A stretch of 36,077 nucleotides of DNA from an uncultured Eubacteriales bacterium (GTDB lineage: Bacteria > Bacillota > Clostridia > Lachnospirales > Lachnospiraceae), in the NCBI GenBank assembly GCA_900321855.1, contig ONXS01000007.1, forward strand, positions 1 to 36,077, given 5' to 3'. The notes under the pieces are model-generated. The model ran no database searches. It worked only from the letters and a program-made list of their open reading frames with translations, and was not told where the DNA came from. The translations under genes and the position numbers were made by a program. Within the stretch, counting starts at the first letter, position 1. Every line of letters starts with the position of its first letter. Shown in pieces: positions 7,691 through 16,451 of this stretch.

Positions 7691-8911
7691 TTATTTTAAA
7701 CCTGCAACAACTTCCATTGCCTTTGCAAGCTGTGTATCTTCACCTTCTGTCTCATTTTTTACTTCAACATCTGGTGTTATTCCAACTTCATGAATATTAT
7801 TGCCGTCTGGCAGATAATATTTTCCGATTGTAATCTTTAAGGCAGAACCGTCAGAAAGCTCAAACAGCGACTGCATGATACCCTTTCCAAATGTGGTTGT
7901 TCCGACAACAGTTGCTCTCTTATAACACTTCATGGCACCTGTAAATGCCTCTGATGCACTTGCACTATTCTCATTTACAAGAATTACCATTGGTGTATCT
8001 GTACAAATTGCATTATCTTCCAAGTAATAATCTTGTCTTGTTCCGTCTTTCTCCTGACTATAAAGGAATAAATCATCTCCTGCCTGAAATGCACTCGCAA
8101 TATTTCTTACAGAATCAAGACGACCACCCGGATTATTTCTCAAATCAACAATCAGTTTTTCCATTCCCTGTTTCTGTAAATCTTTGACTGCATCCCTGAG
8201 CTGTGAACTGGTAACTCCGTCAAATTCTGAAATCTGAATATATCCAATATGATTCTCCTTCATCTCATATTCAACCGTATCTACCTCTACGCTCTTTCTT
8301 GGAATTTTCAATTCAACATCTTTTCCATCTCTGACAAATGTAATCTTTACAGTCGTTCCTTCTTTTCCTCTGACCATGTCAGCCACTTTCTCAATCTCTG
8401 AGACATTTGAAACATCTTCTCCGTCAATTGACTTAAAAATATCTCCCTCTTTGACACCGACCTCTTTTGCAGAAGATTTAGAAAATACTTTTGTGACAAC
8501 AACCTGACCTGTCTCTTTGTTCAGACTGACTAAAACACCAATACCGCAATAGGCCCCCTCATCTTCTTCAAGTAAATCTTCATACTGTTCCTTTGTATAA
8601 TAAGTAGTATACTTGTCACCGAGAGACACTGCCATTCCATAATAAATACCATCTTCAAGTACATCTTCATCTACTTCTTTATAATAATACTTATCCAGAT
8701 ACTTTGATACGGTCTGTATTTTATGTTCCACCTCATTCATGCGATTGGAAATGTTTTGCTCTACCTTGCTGTTTCCAGTTGCATCTGCCTCTTTCTTCAA
8801 GAGAAGATTCTGTCCCAGCAACACAATTAGCATAAGTGCAATTCCTACAATAAATCCATTAATCAGACCGATTCGCAAACCTCGTTTATATCTGTTATCA
8901 TCCTGTTCCAT
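7691..8911 (-). CDS. ctpA: C-terminal processing peptidase, S41 family (CtpA/CtpB-like)
   Basis: 406-residue membrane-anchored serine protease that trims or degrades extracytoplasmic proteins. There is one N-terminal transmembrane helix (about residues 13-34), a linker, a PDZ domain (about 120-205, with YCGIGVLV as carboxylate-binding loop), then the S41 protease domain. The active-site Ser lies in NENSASASEAF (313-323) and the general-base Lys is K343 in TTTFGKG. LIVDLRNNPGG (about 253-263) is the family core. Start ATG 8911 has GGAGAA about 6 bases upstream. It directly follows the two M23 peptidases (40-base gap), so a role in regulating or turning over those hydrolases, as CtpA-type proteases do for peptidoglycan hydrolases elsewhere, is a reasonable inference. 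Confidence 0.93.
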   Translation of the reverse strand: MEQDDNRYKRGLRIGLINGFIVGIALMLIVLLGQNLLLKKEADATGNSKVEQNISNRMNEVEHKIQTVSKYLDKYYYKEVDEDVLEDGIYYGMAVSLGDKYTTYYTKEQYEDLLEEDEGAYCGIGVLVSLNKETGQVVVTKVFSKSSAKEVGVKEGDIFKSIDGEDVSNVSEIEKVADMVRGKEGTTVKITFVRDGKDVELKIPRKSVEVDTVEYEMKENHIGYIQISEFDGVTSSQLRDAVKDLQKQGMEKLIVDLRNNPGGRLDSVRNIASAFQAGDDLFLYSQEKDGTRQDYYLEDNAICTDTPMVILVNENSASASEAFTGAMKCYKRATVVGTTTFGKGIMQSLFELSDGSALKITIGKYYLPDGNNIHEVGITPDVEVKNETEGEDTQLAKAMEVVAGLK

Positions 8912-8951
8912 TTTAGTTCTCCATTCTGCTTTTATTTTTCAACCTGACAGT

Positions 8952-10385
8952 CTAGTTGCTGACATAATTGAGCGGATTTACATTCACACCGTCCTCACGA
9001 ATTGTGAGATGTAAATGATTTCCTGTTGACTGGCCCGTTGAACCTACATATCCTATCACATCCCCCGCTTTCACATAATCGCCTTCTTTACAATTAAATC
9101 CAGACTGATGCATATAGACAGATACGATTCCATTTCCGTGATTGATACCTACCCAGTTTCCGGCGGATACACTCTTGTATGCCCAAAGTACCGTTCCGGA
9201 TGCAATTGCGTGAACCGGAGTACCTGCCGGAGCCGGTATATCAATTCCAGAATGATTTTCCGCCTCTCCTGTAACCGGATTGATTCTATGTACAAAATAA
9301 GAAGAGATATAATTGTAACCATTCAACGGCCAGCGATATCCCGTAGTACCACCTGTATTTTCAGAATCCGTATTTTTGTTTCCTGAATCATTGTTGTTCG
9401 ATGGCTTACTGCTGCCACCATCATCTGCGGGTGTTGTCGGCTGCTCTGCTGGCTTCGTTGGCTGCTCCACAGGTTTTGTCTCCTGATTCTTTTTCTGCTC
9501 CTGTGCATCTTTTGCTGCCTGTGCCTCGCTGGCTTTTCTTGCCTCTTCTTCCTGCTTTGCCTTCTGTGCAGCCGCTGCTGCCTCTGCTGCTTCCTGTGCT
9601 TTGCGTTCTTCTAAAAGTCTCTGCTGCTCTGCCATCTTTGCAGCCATCTGTCGCTCAATTTCCTCTAACTCAGCTTCTATCTGCTGAGAATGTGCAAGTT
9701 CGCTCTCCATAGAGGTTACACTGCTCTGAGTATCTGAAATCTTTTGGTTTGTCTGCTGCAATACCTGCTCCTTTGCAGACAGAAGAGCACCTACCTCTGC
9801 CTGTTCCGTCTGAGCCTGACTCTTTAAATCTGTTAAATTCTTCTGTTCTGTCTCTAATCTCGCCTTTGTATTCTCTATTACAGTCTTTGTCTCTCTCATT
9901 TTATTCAGCATATTCCTGTCATATTCCGTAATCTTTGACAAATATTCTGCCTTATTTAACATATCCCCGATACTCTTTGAATTTAATATCATATCGAGAT
10001 ATTCTGTATGTCCATTTTCATACAAAAACTGTATCCTCAGTTTCATCGCCTGATACTGACTTCCAATATCTTCTTCCTGAGTGGCTAAGTCTTTATTAAT
10101 CTGTTCAATCTCTGATTCCTTGTCTGCAATCTGTCCATTTAAATCCACAATATATGCGACAATCTCTCCCATTCGGTCATCCAGAGCATTGATATAGGCC
10201 GTTGTATCATTTTTTAATGTCTCTAATTCTCCAAGAATTTGATTTGCACTCTCAATCTTTTTATGAAGTTCTTCCTGCTTGTCTTTTTCCTCTTTGATTG
10301 TAGTCGCTTTTAACTGATACATAGAGCCTGTAATCAAAGAAATGGATATGACAACACCTGCAACCGCAATTAATTTTTTTCTCAA
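8952..10385 (-). CDS. Coiled-coil M23 peptidoglycan endopeptidase (EnvC/PcsB-like), second of a tandem pair
   Basis: 477-residue secreted murein hydrolase. Signal peptide at the N-terminus, then a long coiled coil (about residues 20-255) like the one used by EnvC and PcsB to contact FtsX, an Ala/Lys/Gln-rich and then Pro/Thr/Ser/Asn-rich linker (about 255-350), and a C-terminal LytM/M23 domain. The zinc ligands are intact: H-x3-D in NHSGID and H-x-H in GNHLHLT. I chose the TTG at 10385 (MRKKLIAVAG) over the ATG at 10400 because GGGGGG is well spaced from it, and because it aligns with the TTG start of the upstream paralogue. It follows that paralogue by 14 bases. The low-complexity linker is absent from the paralogue. 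Confidence 0.9.
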   Translation of the reverse strand: MRKKLIAVAGVVISISLITGSMYQLKATTIKEEKDKQEELHKKIESANQILGELETLKNDTTAYINALDDRMGEIVAYIVDLNGQIADKESEIEQINKDLATQEEDIGSQYQAMKLRIQFLYENGHTEYLDMILNSKSIGDMLNKAEYLSKITEYDRNMLNKMRETKTVIENTKARLETEQKNLTDLKSQAQTEQAEVGALLSAKEQVLQQTNQKISDTQSSVTSMESELAHSQQIEAELEEIERQMAAKMAEQQRLLEERKAQEAAEAAAAAQKAKQEEEARKASEAQAAKDAQEQKKNQETKPVEQPTKPAEQPTTPADDGGSSKPSNNNDSGNKNTDSENTGGTTGYRWPLNGYNYISSYFVHRINPVTGEAENHSGIDIPAPAGTPVHAIASGTVLWAYKSVSAGNWVGINHGNGIVSVYMHQSGFNCKEGDYVKAGDVIGYVGSTGQSTGNHLHLTIREDGVNVNPLNYVSN

Positions 10386-10399
10386 CAGTATTCCCCCCA

Positions 10400-11587
10400 T
10401 TATCCTAAATAATAAATCGGATTGACATAAGCTCCATTTACTCTGACACTAAAATGCAAATGATTTCCTGTCGATTGTCCCGTTGATCCAACAAATCCAA
10501 TAATATCCCCTGTTTTCACAACATCTCCCGGCTTGCAGTTAAATGCTGACATATGCATATACACTGAAACAATTCCATTTCCGTGGTCGATTCCAACCCA
10601 GTTTCCTGCCGAGCCACTTAAATAAGCCCATGCAACTGTTCCCGGTGCAGCAGCAGTTACTGGCGTTCCTGCCGGTGCCGGTATATCAATTCCAGAATGA
10701 TTTTCCGGCTGACCAGTTACCGGATTGATTCTATGCATAAATCCGGAAGAAATTGTATAATGTCCCGAAAGTGGCCACTTAAATTTTTCTCCTGTATATG
10801 TAATTGGTCCGTCAAAATAATTAGAACCCGATAAGTTCATATAAGCAAGTGCCTGTTCCTGCAATACCAGTTCTGCCTCTAACGCCTCTGAGGCTGCAAG
10901 CTGACCTTCCATACTAGCTACCTGTGATGTAGTTTCATTAATTTTGGCATCTGTCTCATTTAATAACTGCGCTTTCGACTCTACCAAAATCTGAACTTCT
11001 TTCTGTTCATTTTCTGCATCTGTCTTTAATGTCTGTAATTCCTGCTCTTCACTCACAAGTTTTTTCTTATTCGCATCAATTTTATGTTTTGTATCTCGGA
11101 GCTTGTCAAGCATCTCTCTATCATATTTGCTAATACTCGTCAGATACTCTGCCTTATTGAGCATCTCTTCAATGCCGCCTGAATCAAGAAGCATATTTAC
11201 ATATTCCTGATTGCCATTTTCATATAAATACTGAATTCGGAGTTTCATGGCTGCGTATTGCTCATCAATACTCTTTTGCTGTGCATCAAGTTCTTCATTA
11301 ATAGTGGCAATTTCTTTTTCTTTGTCAGAAATCTTGCTATTTAACTCTATGATATAAGTTGTGAGTTCTGTCATTCTTGCGTCAAGCGCAACAATATAAT
11401 TCTCCGTATCTGTCTTTAATTTTTCCAGTTCTGAGAGAATCTGAGTAGCACTTTCAATATTTTTCTTTAAATCTTCCTGCTTTTTCTGTTCTTCCTGAAT
11501 ATTTGTTGCCTTTAACGGCTGTGTATGTGATAAAATCATAGATGCCGTCAATGTCACACATAAAATTCCAACTATCTTTTTCTTCAA
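10400..11587 (-). CDS. Coiled-coil M23 peptidoglycan endopeptidase (EnvC/PcsB-like), first of a tandem pair
   Basis: 395-residue secreted hydrolase. It starts with a signal peptide (MKKKIVGILCVTLTASMILS), continues with coiled coil to about residue 245, a short linker, and an M23 domain with intact ligands (NHSGID, GNHLHFS). Start is TTG at 11587 with GGAGAG about 9 bases upstream. It sits 18 bases after ftsX. FtsEX controls EnvC (M23) in E. coli, PcsB in streptococci and CwlO in Bacillus, so this and the next gene are the likely effectors of the FtsEX encoded just upstream. The two paralogues share strong similarity in the coiled coil (for example ATTIKEEKDKQEEL versus ATNIQEEQKKQEDL) and in the catalytic domain. 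Confidence 0.92.
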   Translation of the reverse strand: MKKKIVGILCVTLTASMILSHTQPLKATNIQEEQKKQEDLKKNIESATQILSELEKLKTDTENYIVALDARMTELTTYIIELNSKISDKEKEIATINEELDAQQKSIDEQYAAMKLRIQYLYENGNQEYVNMLLDSGGIEEMLNKAEYLTSISKYDREMLDKLRDTKHKIDANKKKLVSEEQELQTLKTDAENEQKEVQILVESKAQLLNETDAKINETTSQVASMEGQLAASEALEAELVLQEQALAYMNLSGSNYFDGPITYTGEKFKWPLSGHYTISSGFMHRINPVTGQPENHSGIDIPAPAGTPVTAAAPGTVAWAYLSGSAGNWVGIDHGNGIVSVYMHMSAFNCKPGDVVKTGDIIGFVGSTGQSTGNHLHFSVRVNGAYVNPIYYLG

Positions 11588-11605
11588 AATAATCGCTCTC
11601 CACTA

Positions 11606-12514
11606 TTACACTCTGAGGTGTTTTCTAATCGTTATCATACTTCCAATAAATCCAATTCCAGCTCCAATTAAAAGTGCCATCGGTGTTACAATTGCAAAAA
11701 TTTTTCTCGCTCCAATAAATGTAATCATTGTAGTAAATGACTGGAACTGCGACATCACATAAACTACCACCTTTTTATAAATTACCATAAGGGCTGCCAC
11801 CGGAATGATTGCACCAATAATACCAATCACCATTCCCTCGATAATAAATGGAAGTTTTACAAAAATATCAGTTGCTCCAATCAGCTTCATAATTCGAATT
11901 TCATCTTTTCTGACTGTAATACCTATCATAACCGTATTACTGATAAGGAAAATACCCACTGCAAATAAGATGATAATAATTCCGGCAGATACATATCCAA
12001 CAATCTTCGCAAAGTCTGAAAGTGTATTTGCTGTATTCTGTGAATAATTTACTTTTCTCACACCATCTAATCCCTGAAGATAAGATACCAACTCATCCTG
12101 TTTTGTTAAATCATTGATATAAACGGCATAATTAGAAGAGCCTGCAAGTGGATTATCATCCTTAAATCCATCTGCAAGTTCTGGATCCTCTGCAAAATAT
12201 TTTGTCTTATACTCCTCCCATGCCTGATCTCCAGAAGTGTAATCGACACGAATTACTTCCGACCTCTGCCTAATCATATTACCAATTTCGTCAATTTTTG
12301 CTATTTCTGCATCTTTATCAAAAAATACTGTCACGCACACAGATTCCTCAGCCTCTTTGACAAGATACTGAAAATTCGCCAAAATAATATAAAAAAGTCC
12401 TATTAAAAAAATACATGCCGTGATGGTTCCAATGGATGCCAGAGAAAATAATTTATTTCTCTTAATATTTTTAATTCCCTGTCCACAGCTATATCCCAAT
12501 GTACTAATCTTCAT
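11606..12514 (-). CDS. ftsX: Cell division ABC transporter permease-like protein FtsX
   Basis: 302 residues. Topology and sequence fit FtsX: N-terminal cytoplasmic stretch GYSCGQGIKNIKRNKLFSLA, first helix (about residues 20-45), an extracellular domain of about 130 residues (the part that contacts the hydrolase coiled coil), then three helices in the C-terminal half with VRKDEIRIMKLIGATDIFVK between the first two of them. Start ATG 12514 (MKISTLGYSCG) has GGAG seven bases upstream and overlaps the last codons of ftsE by 11 bases, indicating translational coupling. The open frame to 12541 is not needed. With FtsE it forms the ATP-driven switch that activates peptidoglycan hydrolysis at the septum. 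Confidence 0.95.
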   Translation of the reverse strand: MKISTLGYSCGQGIKNIKRNKLFSLASIGTITACIFLIGLFYIILANFQYLVKEAEESVCVTVFFDKDAEIAKIDEIGNMIRQRSEVIRVDYTSGDQAWEEYKTKYFAEDPELADGFKDDNPLAGSSNYAVYINDLTKQDELVSYLQGLDGVRKVNYSQNTANTLSDFAKIVGYVSAGIIIILFAVGIFLISNTVMIGITVRKDEIRIMKLIGATDIFVKLPFIIEGMVIGIIGAIIPVAALMVIYKKVVVYVMSQFQSFTTMITFIGARKIFAIVTPMALLIGAGIGFIGSMITIRKHLRV

Positions 12515-13190
12515 ATGTATGCTCCTCTTTTTTCTCGTCACTTAAAATTACGCCTTTGTGCATCGTAATCACACGTTTGTCCATTGCATCAACAATCTCT
12601 CTGTTATGAGTTACCACAACTACAGTTGTTCCACGTTTATTAATTTCCTCTAAAAGGTGCATAATTTCCCATGAATTTTTTGGATCCAGATTTCCTGTCG
12701 GCTCATCTGCAAGCAAAATAGATGGACTATTCACAAGAGCTCTGGCAAGTGCCACTCTCTGCTGCTCTCCACCTGATAATTCTTTCGGAAAAGAACGATA
12801 TTTTTCTGCAAGACCAACCAATCCGAGTACAGTCGGAACTTTTTTCTGAATTAACTTTGCCGGTGTCTCAACAACACGCTGTGCAAAAACAATGTTTTCA
12901 TATACATCTCTGTCTTTTAGCAAACGGAAATCCTGAAAAACACATCCAATTCCTCTTCGATATTCCGGAACCTTTCGTCTCTTAATATCTGCGAGACACT
13001 TATTATTCACATATATTTTGCCACTGGTTGGTTCTAACTCCTTTAACAGCAACTTAATCAATGTTGATTTTCCAGATCCACTATTTCCAACTATAAACAC
13101 AAATTCACCATCCTCGATGGTGATGTTTGCATTTTTTATCGCATGTGAACCGGATGGATATGTTTTATTTACATCTTCTAATACTATCAT
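12504..13190 (-). CDS. ftsE: Cell division ATP-binding protein FtsE
   Basis: 228-residue ABC ATPase. Walker A GNSGSGKST (35-43), Q-loop FQDFRLL, signature LSGGEQQR (138-145), Walker B with glutamate SILLADEPTGNLDP, and H-loop VTHN near residue 195 are all intact. YPSGSHAIKN near the N-terminus is typical of FtsE. The ATG at 13190 has AAGGA about 7 bases upstream. First gene of the ftsE-ftsX-M23-M23-ctpA operon. The adjacent FtsX and two hydrolases make this the FtsE of the division complex rather than another LolD/MacB-type ATPase. Confidence 0.95.
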   Translation of the reverse strand: MIVLEDVNKTYPSGSHAIKNANITIEDGEFVFIVGNSGSGKSTLIKLLLKELEPTSGKIYVNNKCLADIKRRKVPEYRRGIGCVFQDFRLLKDRDVYENIVFAQRVVETPAKLIQKKVPTVLGLVGLAEKYRSFPKELSGGEQQRVALARALVNSPSILLADEPTGNLDPKNSWEIMHLLEEINKRGTTVVVVTHNREIVDAMDKRVITMHKGVILSDEKKEEHTYED

Positions 13191-13230
13191 TATGGTCCTT
13201 CGCTTTCCTGTTTATGTTCTTATTGTGTAG

Positions 13231-13307
13231 CTATTCAGAAAAAGTTTTCTTAGAAAAATCAAACGGCGAGGAAATACGCAGCATTTTCGAACCTATTTCT
13301 AAATAGT
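13231..13307. repeat. Small palindromic element C, copy 1
   Basis: Terminal inverted repeats ctattcagaa (13231-13240) and ttctaaatag (reads ctatttagaa on the other strand, about 13298-13307) enclose about 57 bases that include gcagcattttcgaac. The same core and ends occur at 15871-16001. It lies between the ftsE promoter region and the end of the CdaR-like gene. MITE-like, non-coding. Confidence 0.5.
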
Positions 13308-13318
13308 TACTTTATTTT

Positions 13319-14407
13319 TTAGTAATCCATAGTCTCCATATATTTCATATATTTTACAACCATAAGTGCAATCTTAAATGTAATTGCATCATCAAATACG
13401 CGTAAATCAAGATTTGTCATCTTCTGGAGCTTGTCCAGACGATAAACAAGTGTATTTCTATGAATGTATAACTGTCTTGATGTCTCTGAAACATTTAAGC
13501 TGTTCTCAAAGAACTTGTTAATTGTTGTCAATGTCTCATCATCAAATTCATCAGGTGACTTGCCATCGAAGATTTCCTTGATGAACATCTTACAGAGTGG
13601 CAGTGGCAACTGGTAAATCAGACGTCCAATACCAAGTCCATTATATGCCATCACATGTTTATCGCTATAGAAAATCTTTCCAACATCAAGTGCAAGTTTT
13701 GCCTCTTTGTAAGAACGCGAAACTTCTTTGATGTCATTGATAATGGTTCCATATGCAACATTGACTTTCATCATTGCTTCTGTATTAATCATATCAAGAA
13801 GAACATTCGCAATATGATCCATGTCCTCATATGTCTGACCATCTTCCACTTCTTTGACAATAATAATATTCTTCTCATCTACGGCTGTAATAAAATCCTT
13901 TGTCTTTCCCGCGAGAAGTCCTCTCACAGTCTCTAATACATTGTTATCCTTGTCGTGCTCTGACTCTACAATAAACACAATTCTCTTCATATCTGTGTCG
14001 ATATGTAATTTCTTTGCTCTTGAATAAATATCTACCAAAAGCATATTGTCCAACAGAAGATTCTTAATAAAGTTATCTTTGTCGTACCTCTCCTTGTATG
14101 CCACTAACAGACTCTTAATCTGAAATGCGGCCATCTTTCCAACCATATATACATCATCACTAGAACCTCCTGCCAAAAGGACATACTCTAACTGTCCATC
14201 TTCACTGACCTTAAAAAACTGATAATCCGATACGAGCTGACTATCAGCCTGCGACTGTACAAAAGCAACAACTAACTCTTCGTTCTTATCGGCATCTGCG
14301 AAAGTCGATGCGAGTACCTTTCCTTCTGTATCACACACGCACATATTTATTCTTGTTATGCTCTTCAGGCCTTCTATTGTACTTAAAAGAATTTGATTTG
14401 ATATCAT
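13319..14407 (-). CDS. CdaR/PucR-family transcriptional regulator
   Basis: 362 residues. The N-terminal third resembles the sugar-diacid recognition domain of CdaR regulators (NQILLSTIEGLKSITRINMC, DTEGKVLAST). The middle carries a degenerate cyclase-like (GGDEF-related) region, and the C-terminus has a PucR-type helix-turn-helix, residues about 310-355, with NVSETSRQLYIHRNTLVYRL followed by DKLQKMTNLDL. The ATG at 14407 (MISNQIL) has GGGAG eight bases upstream; the frame is open to 14422 but that ATG overlaps the ribosome site. Family members respond to small organic acids; the ligand and targets here cannot be told from context. It lies upstream of ftsE, separated from it by about 130 bases that contain palindromic element C. 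Confidence 0.82.
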   Translation of the reverse strand: MISNQILLSTIEGLKSITRINMCVCDTEGKVLASTFADADKNEELVVAFVQSQADSQLVSDYQFFKVSEDGQLEYVLLAGGSSDDVYMVGKMAAFQIKSLLVAYKERYDKDNFIKNLLLDNMLLVDIYSRAKKLHIDTDMKRIVFIVESEHDKDNNVLETVRGLLAGKTKDFITAVDEKNIIIVKEVEDGQTYEDMDHIANVLLDMINTEAMMKVNVAYGTIINDIKEVSRSYKEAKLALDVGKIFYSDKHVMAYNGLGIGRLIYQLPLPLCKMFIKEIFDGKSPDEFDDETLTTINKFFENSLNVSETSRQLYIHRNTLVYRLDKLQKMTNLDLRVFDDAITFKIALMVVKYMKYMETMDY

Positions 14408-14459
14408 TTGCTTCACTCCCATGATAAATTGTTATCTATATATTAAACTATTTTGCCGA

Positions 14460-14500
14460 AAAAAAAAAGAGAAAATACATAAAATTTATGTATTTTCTCT
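14460..14500 (-). terminator. Terminator of the msmK-like gene
   Basis: A near-perfect palindrome (arms agagaaaatacataaa, 14468-14483, and its complement, 14485-14500; the single central base means the loop is really about 5 bases) followed on the minus strand by eight or more T residues (14467-14460). It lies 120 bases past the msmK stop, beyond repeat A copy 2. Confidence 0.8.
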
Positions 14501-14549
14501 AAATATTCTAAGAAATAACTGTATCTAAATTATGTATATCACTACATAT

Positions 14550-14589
14550 GTGAACTACCCATTGTCTAAAGCTAATGGAACTGCGGTAG
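14550..14589. repeat. Hairpin repeat A, copy 2 (IS200/IS605-end-like relic)
   Basis: Same gtgaactaccca opening (14550-14561) as the element at 1566, followed by a decayed hairpin (ccatt / aatgg) and an outer ctacc/ggtag pairing. It is located between the msmK-like stop and its terminator, i.e. inside the 3' untranslated region. Confidence 0.4.
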
Positions 14590-14621
14590 CATTACTTCAA
14601 ATACAAGTGATTTTATACAGA

Positions 14622-15734
14622 TTAGTTAGCAATTACAAGCTGTGTATCTTTGTCGAAAAGGTGAATCTTAGCTGTATCAATTGCCATTCTGATTGTATCA
14701 CCAGGTCTAGCTGTTGTACGAGGATTTACTCTTGCTGTACAGTTGAACTTGTCAACATCGAAGTATAAGAATACTTCAGCACCGAGCATCTCGTATAATC
14801 TGATTGTAACTTCAATTGAGCTCTCTGGTCTTGACTCAAGATAAACTTCCTCATCATGGAAATCTTCTGGTCTAACACCAAGAACAACTGTCTTATTGAT
14901 GTAGTTACCTTCGATAAGTAATCTTGCTTTTGACTCTGGAACTTTGATTGAGTTCTGTCCAAATAATAATAATACATCTGCACCTGACTGTGTAACTTCA
15001 GCATCGATGAAGTTCATCTGTGGTGATCCCATGAATCCTGCAACGAATAAGTTGTTTGGATTGTCATAGAGGTTCTTAGGTGTATCAATCTGCTGAGCGA
15101 TACCATCTTTCATAACTACGATTCTTGTACCAAGTGTCATAGCCTCTGTCTGGTCATGTGTAACGTAGATGATAGTTGTCTCAAGTCTCTGATGTAACTT
15201 AGAAATCTCAATTCTCATCTGTACTCTAAGTTTAGCATCAAGGTTTGATAAAGGCTCATCCATAAGGAATACTTTAGGGTTACGAACGATAGCACGTCCC
15301 ATAGCCACACGCTGTCTCTGTCCACCTGATAAAGCCTTTGGTTTTCTGTCAAGTAAGTGCTCAATATCAAGAATTCTTGCTGCCTCATGAACAAGTTTGT
15401 CAATCTGATCCTTTGGTGTCTTTCTTAATTTAAGACCAAATGCCATATTGTCAAATACTGTCATATGTGGGTACAAAGCGTAACTCTGGAATACCATGGC
15501 AATATCTCTGTCCTTAGGCTCTACGTCGTTAACAAGTCTGTCTCCAATATATAATTCTCCGCTTGAAATCTCCTCAAGTCCTGCGATCATACGAAGTGTT
15601 GTAGATTTACCACATCCTGATGGTCCAACGAAGATAATAAACTCTCTATCCTGAATCTCCAGATTAAAATCCTTTACGGCAGCGAAACCGTTTGGGTACA
15701 CTTTGCAGATATTTTTTAATGATAAACTAGCCAT
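14622..15734 (-). CDS. Sugar ABC transporter ATP-binding protein, MsmK/UgpC type
   Basis: 370-residue ATPase of carbohydrate (CUT1) ABC importers. Walker A GPSGCGKST (37-45), LSGGQRQRVAMGRAIVRNP, Walker B VFLMDEPLSNLDAKLR, and H-loop THDQTEAMTLG are intact. The C-terminal extension of about 130 residues is the TOBE/regulatory domain (GVRPEDFHDEEV). No permeases or binding protein are adjacent, so it probably serves as a shared ATPase for several sugar transporters, as MsmK does in streptococci. The ATG at 15734 has GGAGG seven bases upstream. Codon use is strongly biased, suggesting high expression. Confidence 0.93.
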   Translation of the reverse strand: MASLSLKNICKVYPNGFAAVKDFNLEIQDREFIIFVGPSGCGKSTTLRMIAGLEEISSGELYIGDRLVNDVEPKDRDIAMVFQSYALYPHMTVFDNMAFGLKLRKTPKDQIDKLVHEAARILDIEHLLDRKPKALSGGQRQRVAMGRAIVRNPKVFLMDEPLSNLDAKLRVQMRIEISKLHQRLETTIIYVTHDQTEAMTLGTRIVVMKDGIAQQIDTPKNLYDNPNNLFVAGFMGSPQMNFIDAEVTQSGADVLLLFGQNSIKVPESKARLLIEGNYINKTVVLGVRPEDFHDEEVYLESRPESSIEVTIRLYEMLGAEVFLYFDVDKFNCTARVNPRTTARPGDTIRMAIDTAKIHLFDKDTQLVIAN

Positions 15735-15870
15735 TTTTAATCCTCCTATAAAGATAATTTCACAAAATTATTTACAAACATTATTGTATCGCATTTTATG
15801 CAAAAAAACCATTGACTAAAATGCCGAAAACATTTTTTCTGTTTTGGTACATTTGCATAATATTTCTTAA

Positions 15871-16001
15871 CTATTCAGAGCCAAGCAATTTCTATAGTAG
15901 TTTTGCACGTCAAGCTTGCAAGGAAAAACTATTACAGAAATCATTCAGCAAAAAGTCAAAGTTCGAAAATGTGCAGCATTTTCGAACTTGGCTCTGAATA
16001 A
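15871..16001. repeat. Small palindromic element C, copy 2
   Basis: Perfect 14-bp terminal inverted repeats tattcagagccaag (15872-15885) and their complement (15987-16000). Nested inside is a hairpin with 11-bp arms gttcgaaaatg (15961-15971) and cattttcgaac (15977-15987), and an imperfect atttct-atagtagtttt / aaaactatt-acagaaat pairing. Shares gcagcattttcgaac and the ctattcaga ends with the copy at 13231. It follows the ridA stop and the inner hairpin may also serve as a terminator for ridA. Confidence 0.6.
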
Positions 16002-16022
16002 TTTCAGTATTAATTTAATTTC

Positions 16023-16397
16023 TTATTTTTCAGCGATTGCTTCAATTTCAATTAATACATCCTTTGGAAGTCTTGCAACTTCTACGCAGGAACGTGCTGG
16101 GCAGTTCTGTGTAAAATATTTAGAATATACTTCATTTACTTTTGCAAAATCATCCATATTCTTAATAAATACAGTTGTCTTAATTACCTTGTCTGCCTCT
16201 GTGCCAGATGCTTTTAATAATTCACATAAATTGCCGATTGCCTGATTTGCCTGTGCTTCGATTCCCTCTGGTATTACACCTGTAGCTGGGTCTACCGGAA
16301 TCACACCTGATGTATAAACAATTCCGTTTACCTCAATGGCCTGTGAATATGGTCCAATTGCCTGTGGTGCCTTATCTGTACTAATGATTTTCTTCAT
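16023..16397 (-). CDS. ridA: RidA family reactive enamine/imine deaminase
   Basis: 124 residues, the usual RidA (YjgF/UK114) length. It speeds hydrolysis of reactive enamine/imine intermediates made by PLP enzymes such as threonine dehydratase, protecting other enzymes. Seen here: APQAIGPYSQA near the N-terminus, the substrate-binding Arg in CPARSCVEVARLP (R102), and VLIEIEAIA with the conserved glutamates at the C-terminus. The ATG at 16397 has AAAGGA upstream. Palindromic element C lies immediately downstream. Confidence 0.95.
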   Translation of the reverse strand: MKKIISTDKAPQAIGPYSQAIEVNGIVYTSGVIPVDPATGVIPEGIEAQANQAIGNLCELLKASGTEADKVIKTTVFIKNMDDFAKVNEVYSKYFTQNCPARSCVEVARLPKDVLIEIEAIAEK

Positions 16398-16451
16398 GTT
16401 GCTATTTCCTTTCTCTCTAATTATTTATTGCCATTTCATAATGTCAAAGAG

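Noticed and set aside
9401..9712. Plus-strand ORF rich in Leu and Pro opposite the M23 linker
   Set aside because: It is the antisense of the Ala/Gln/Glu/Lys-rich coding region; no ribosome site or domain.
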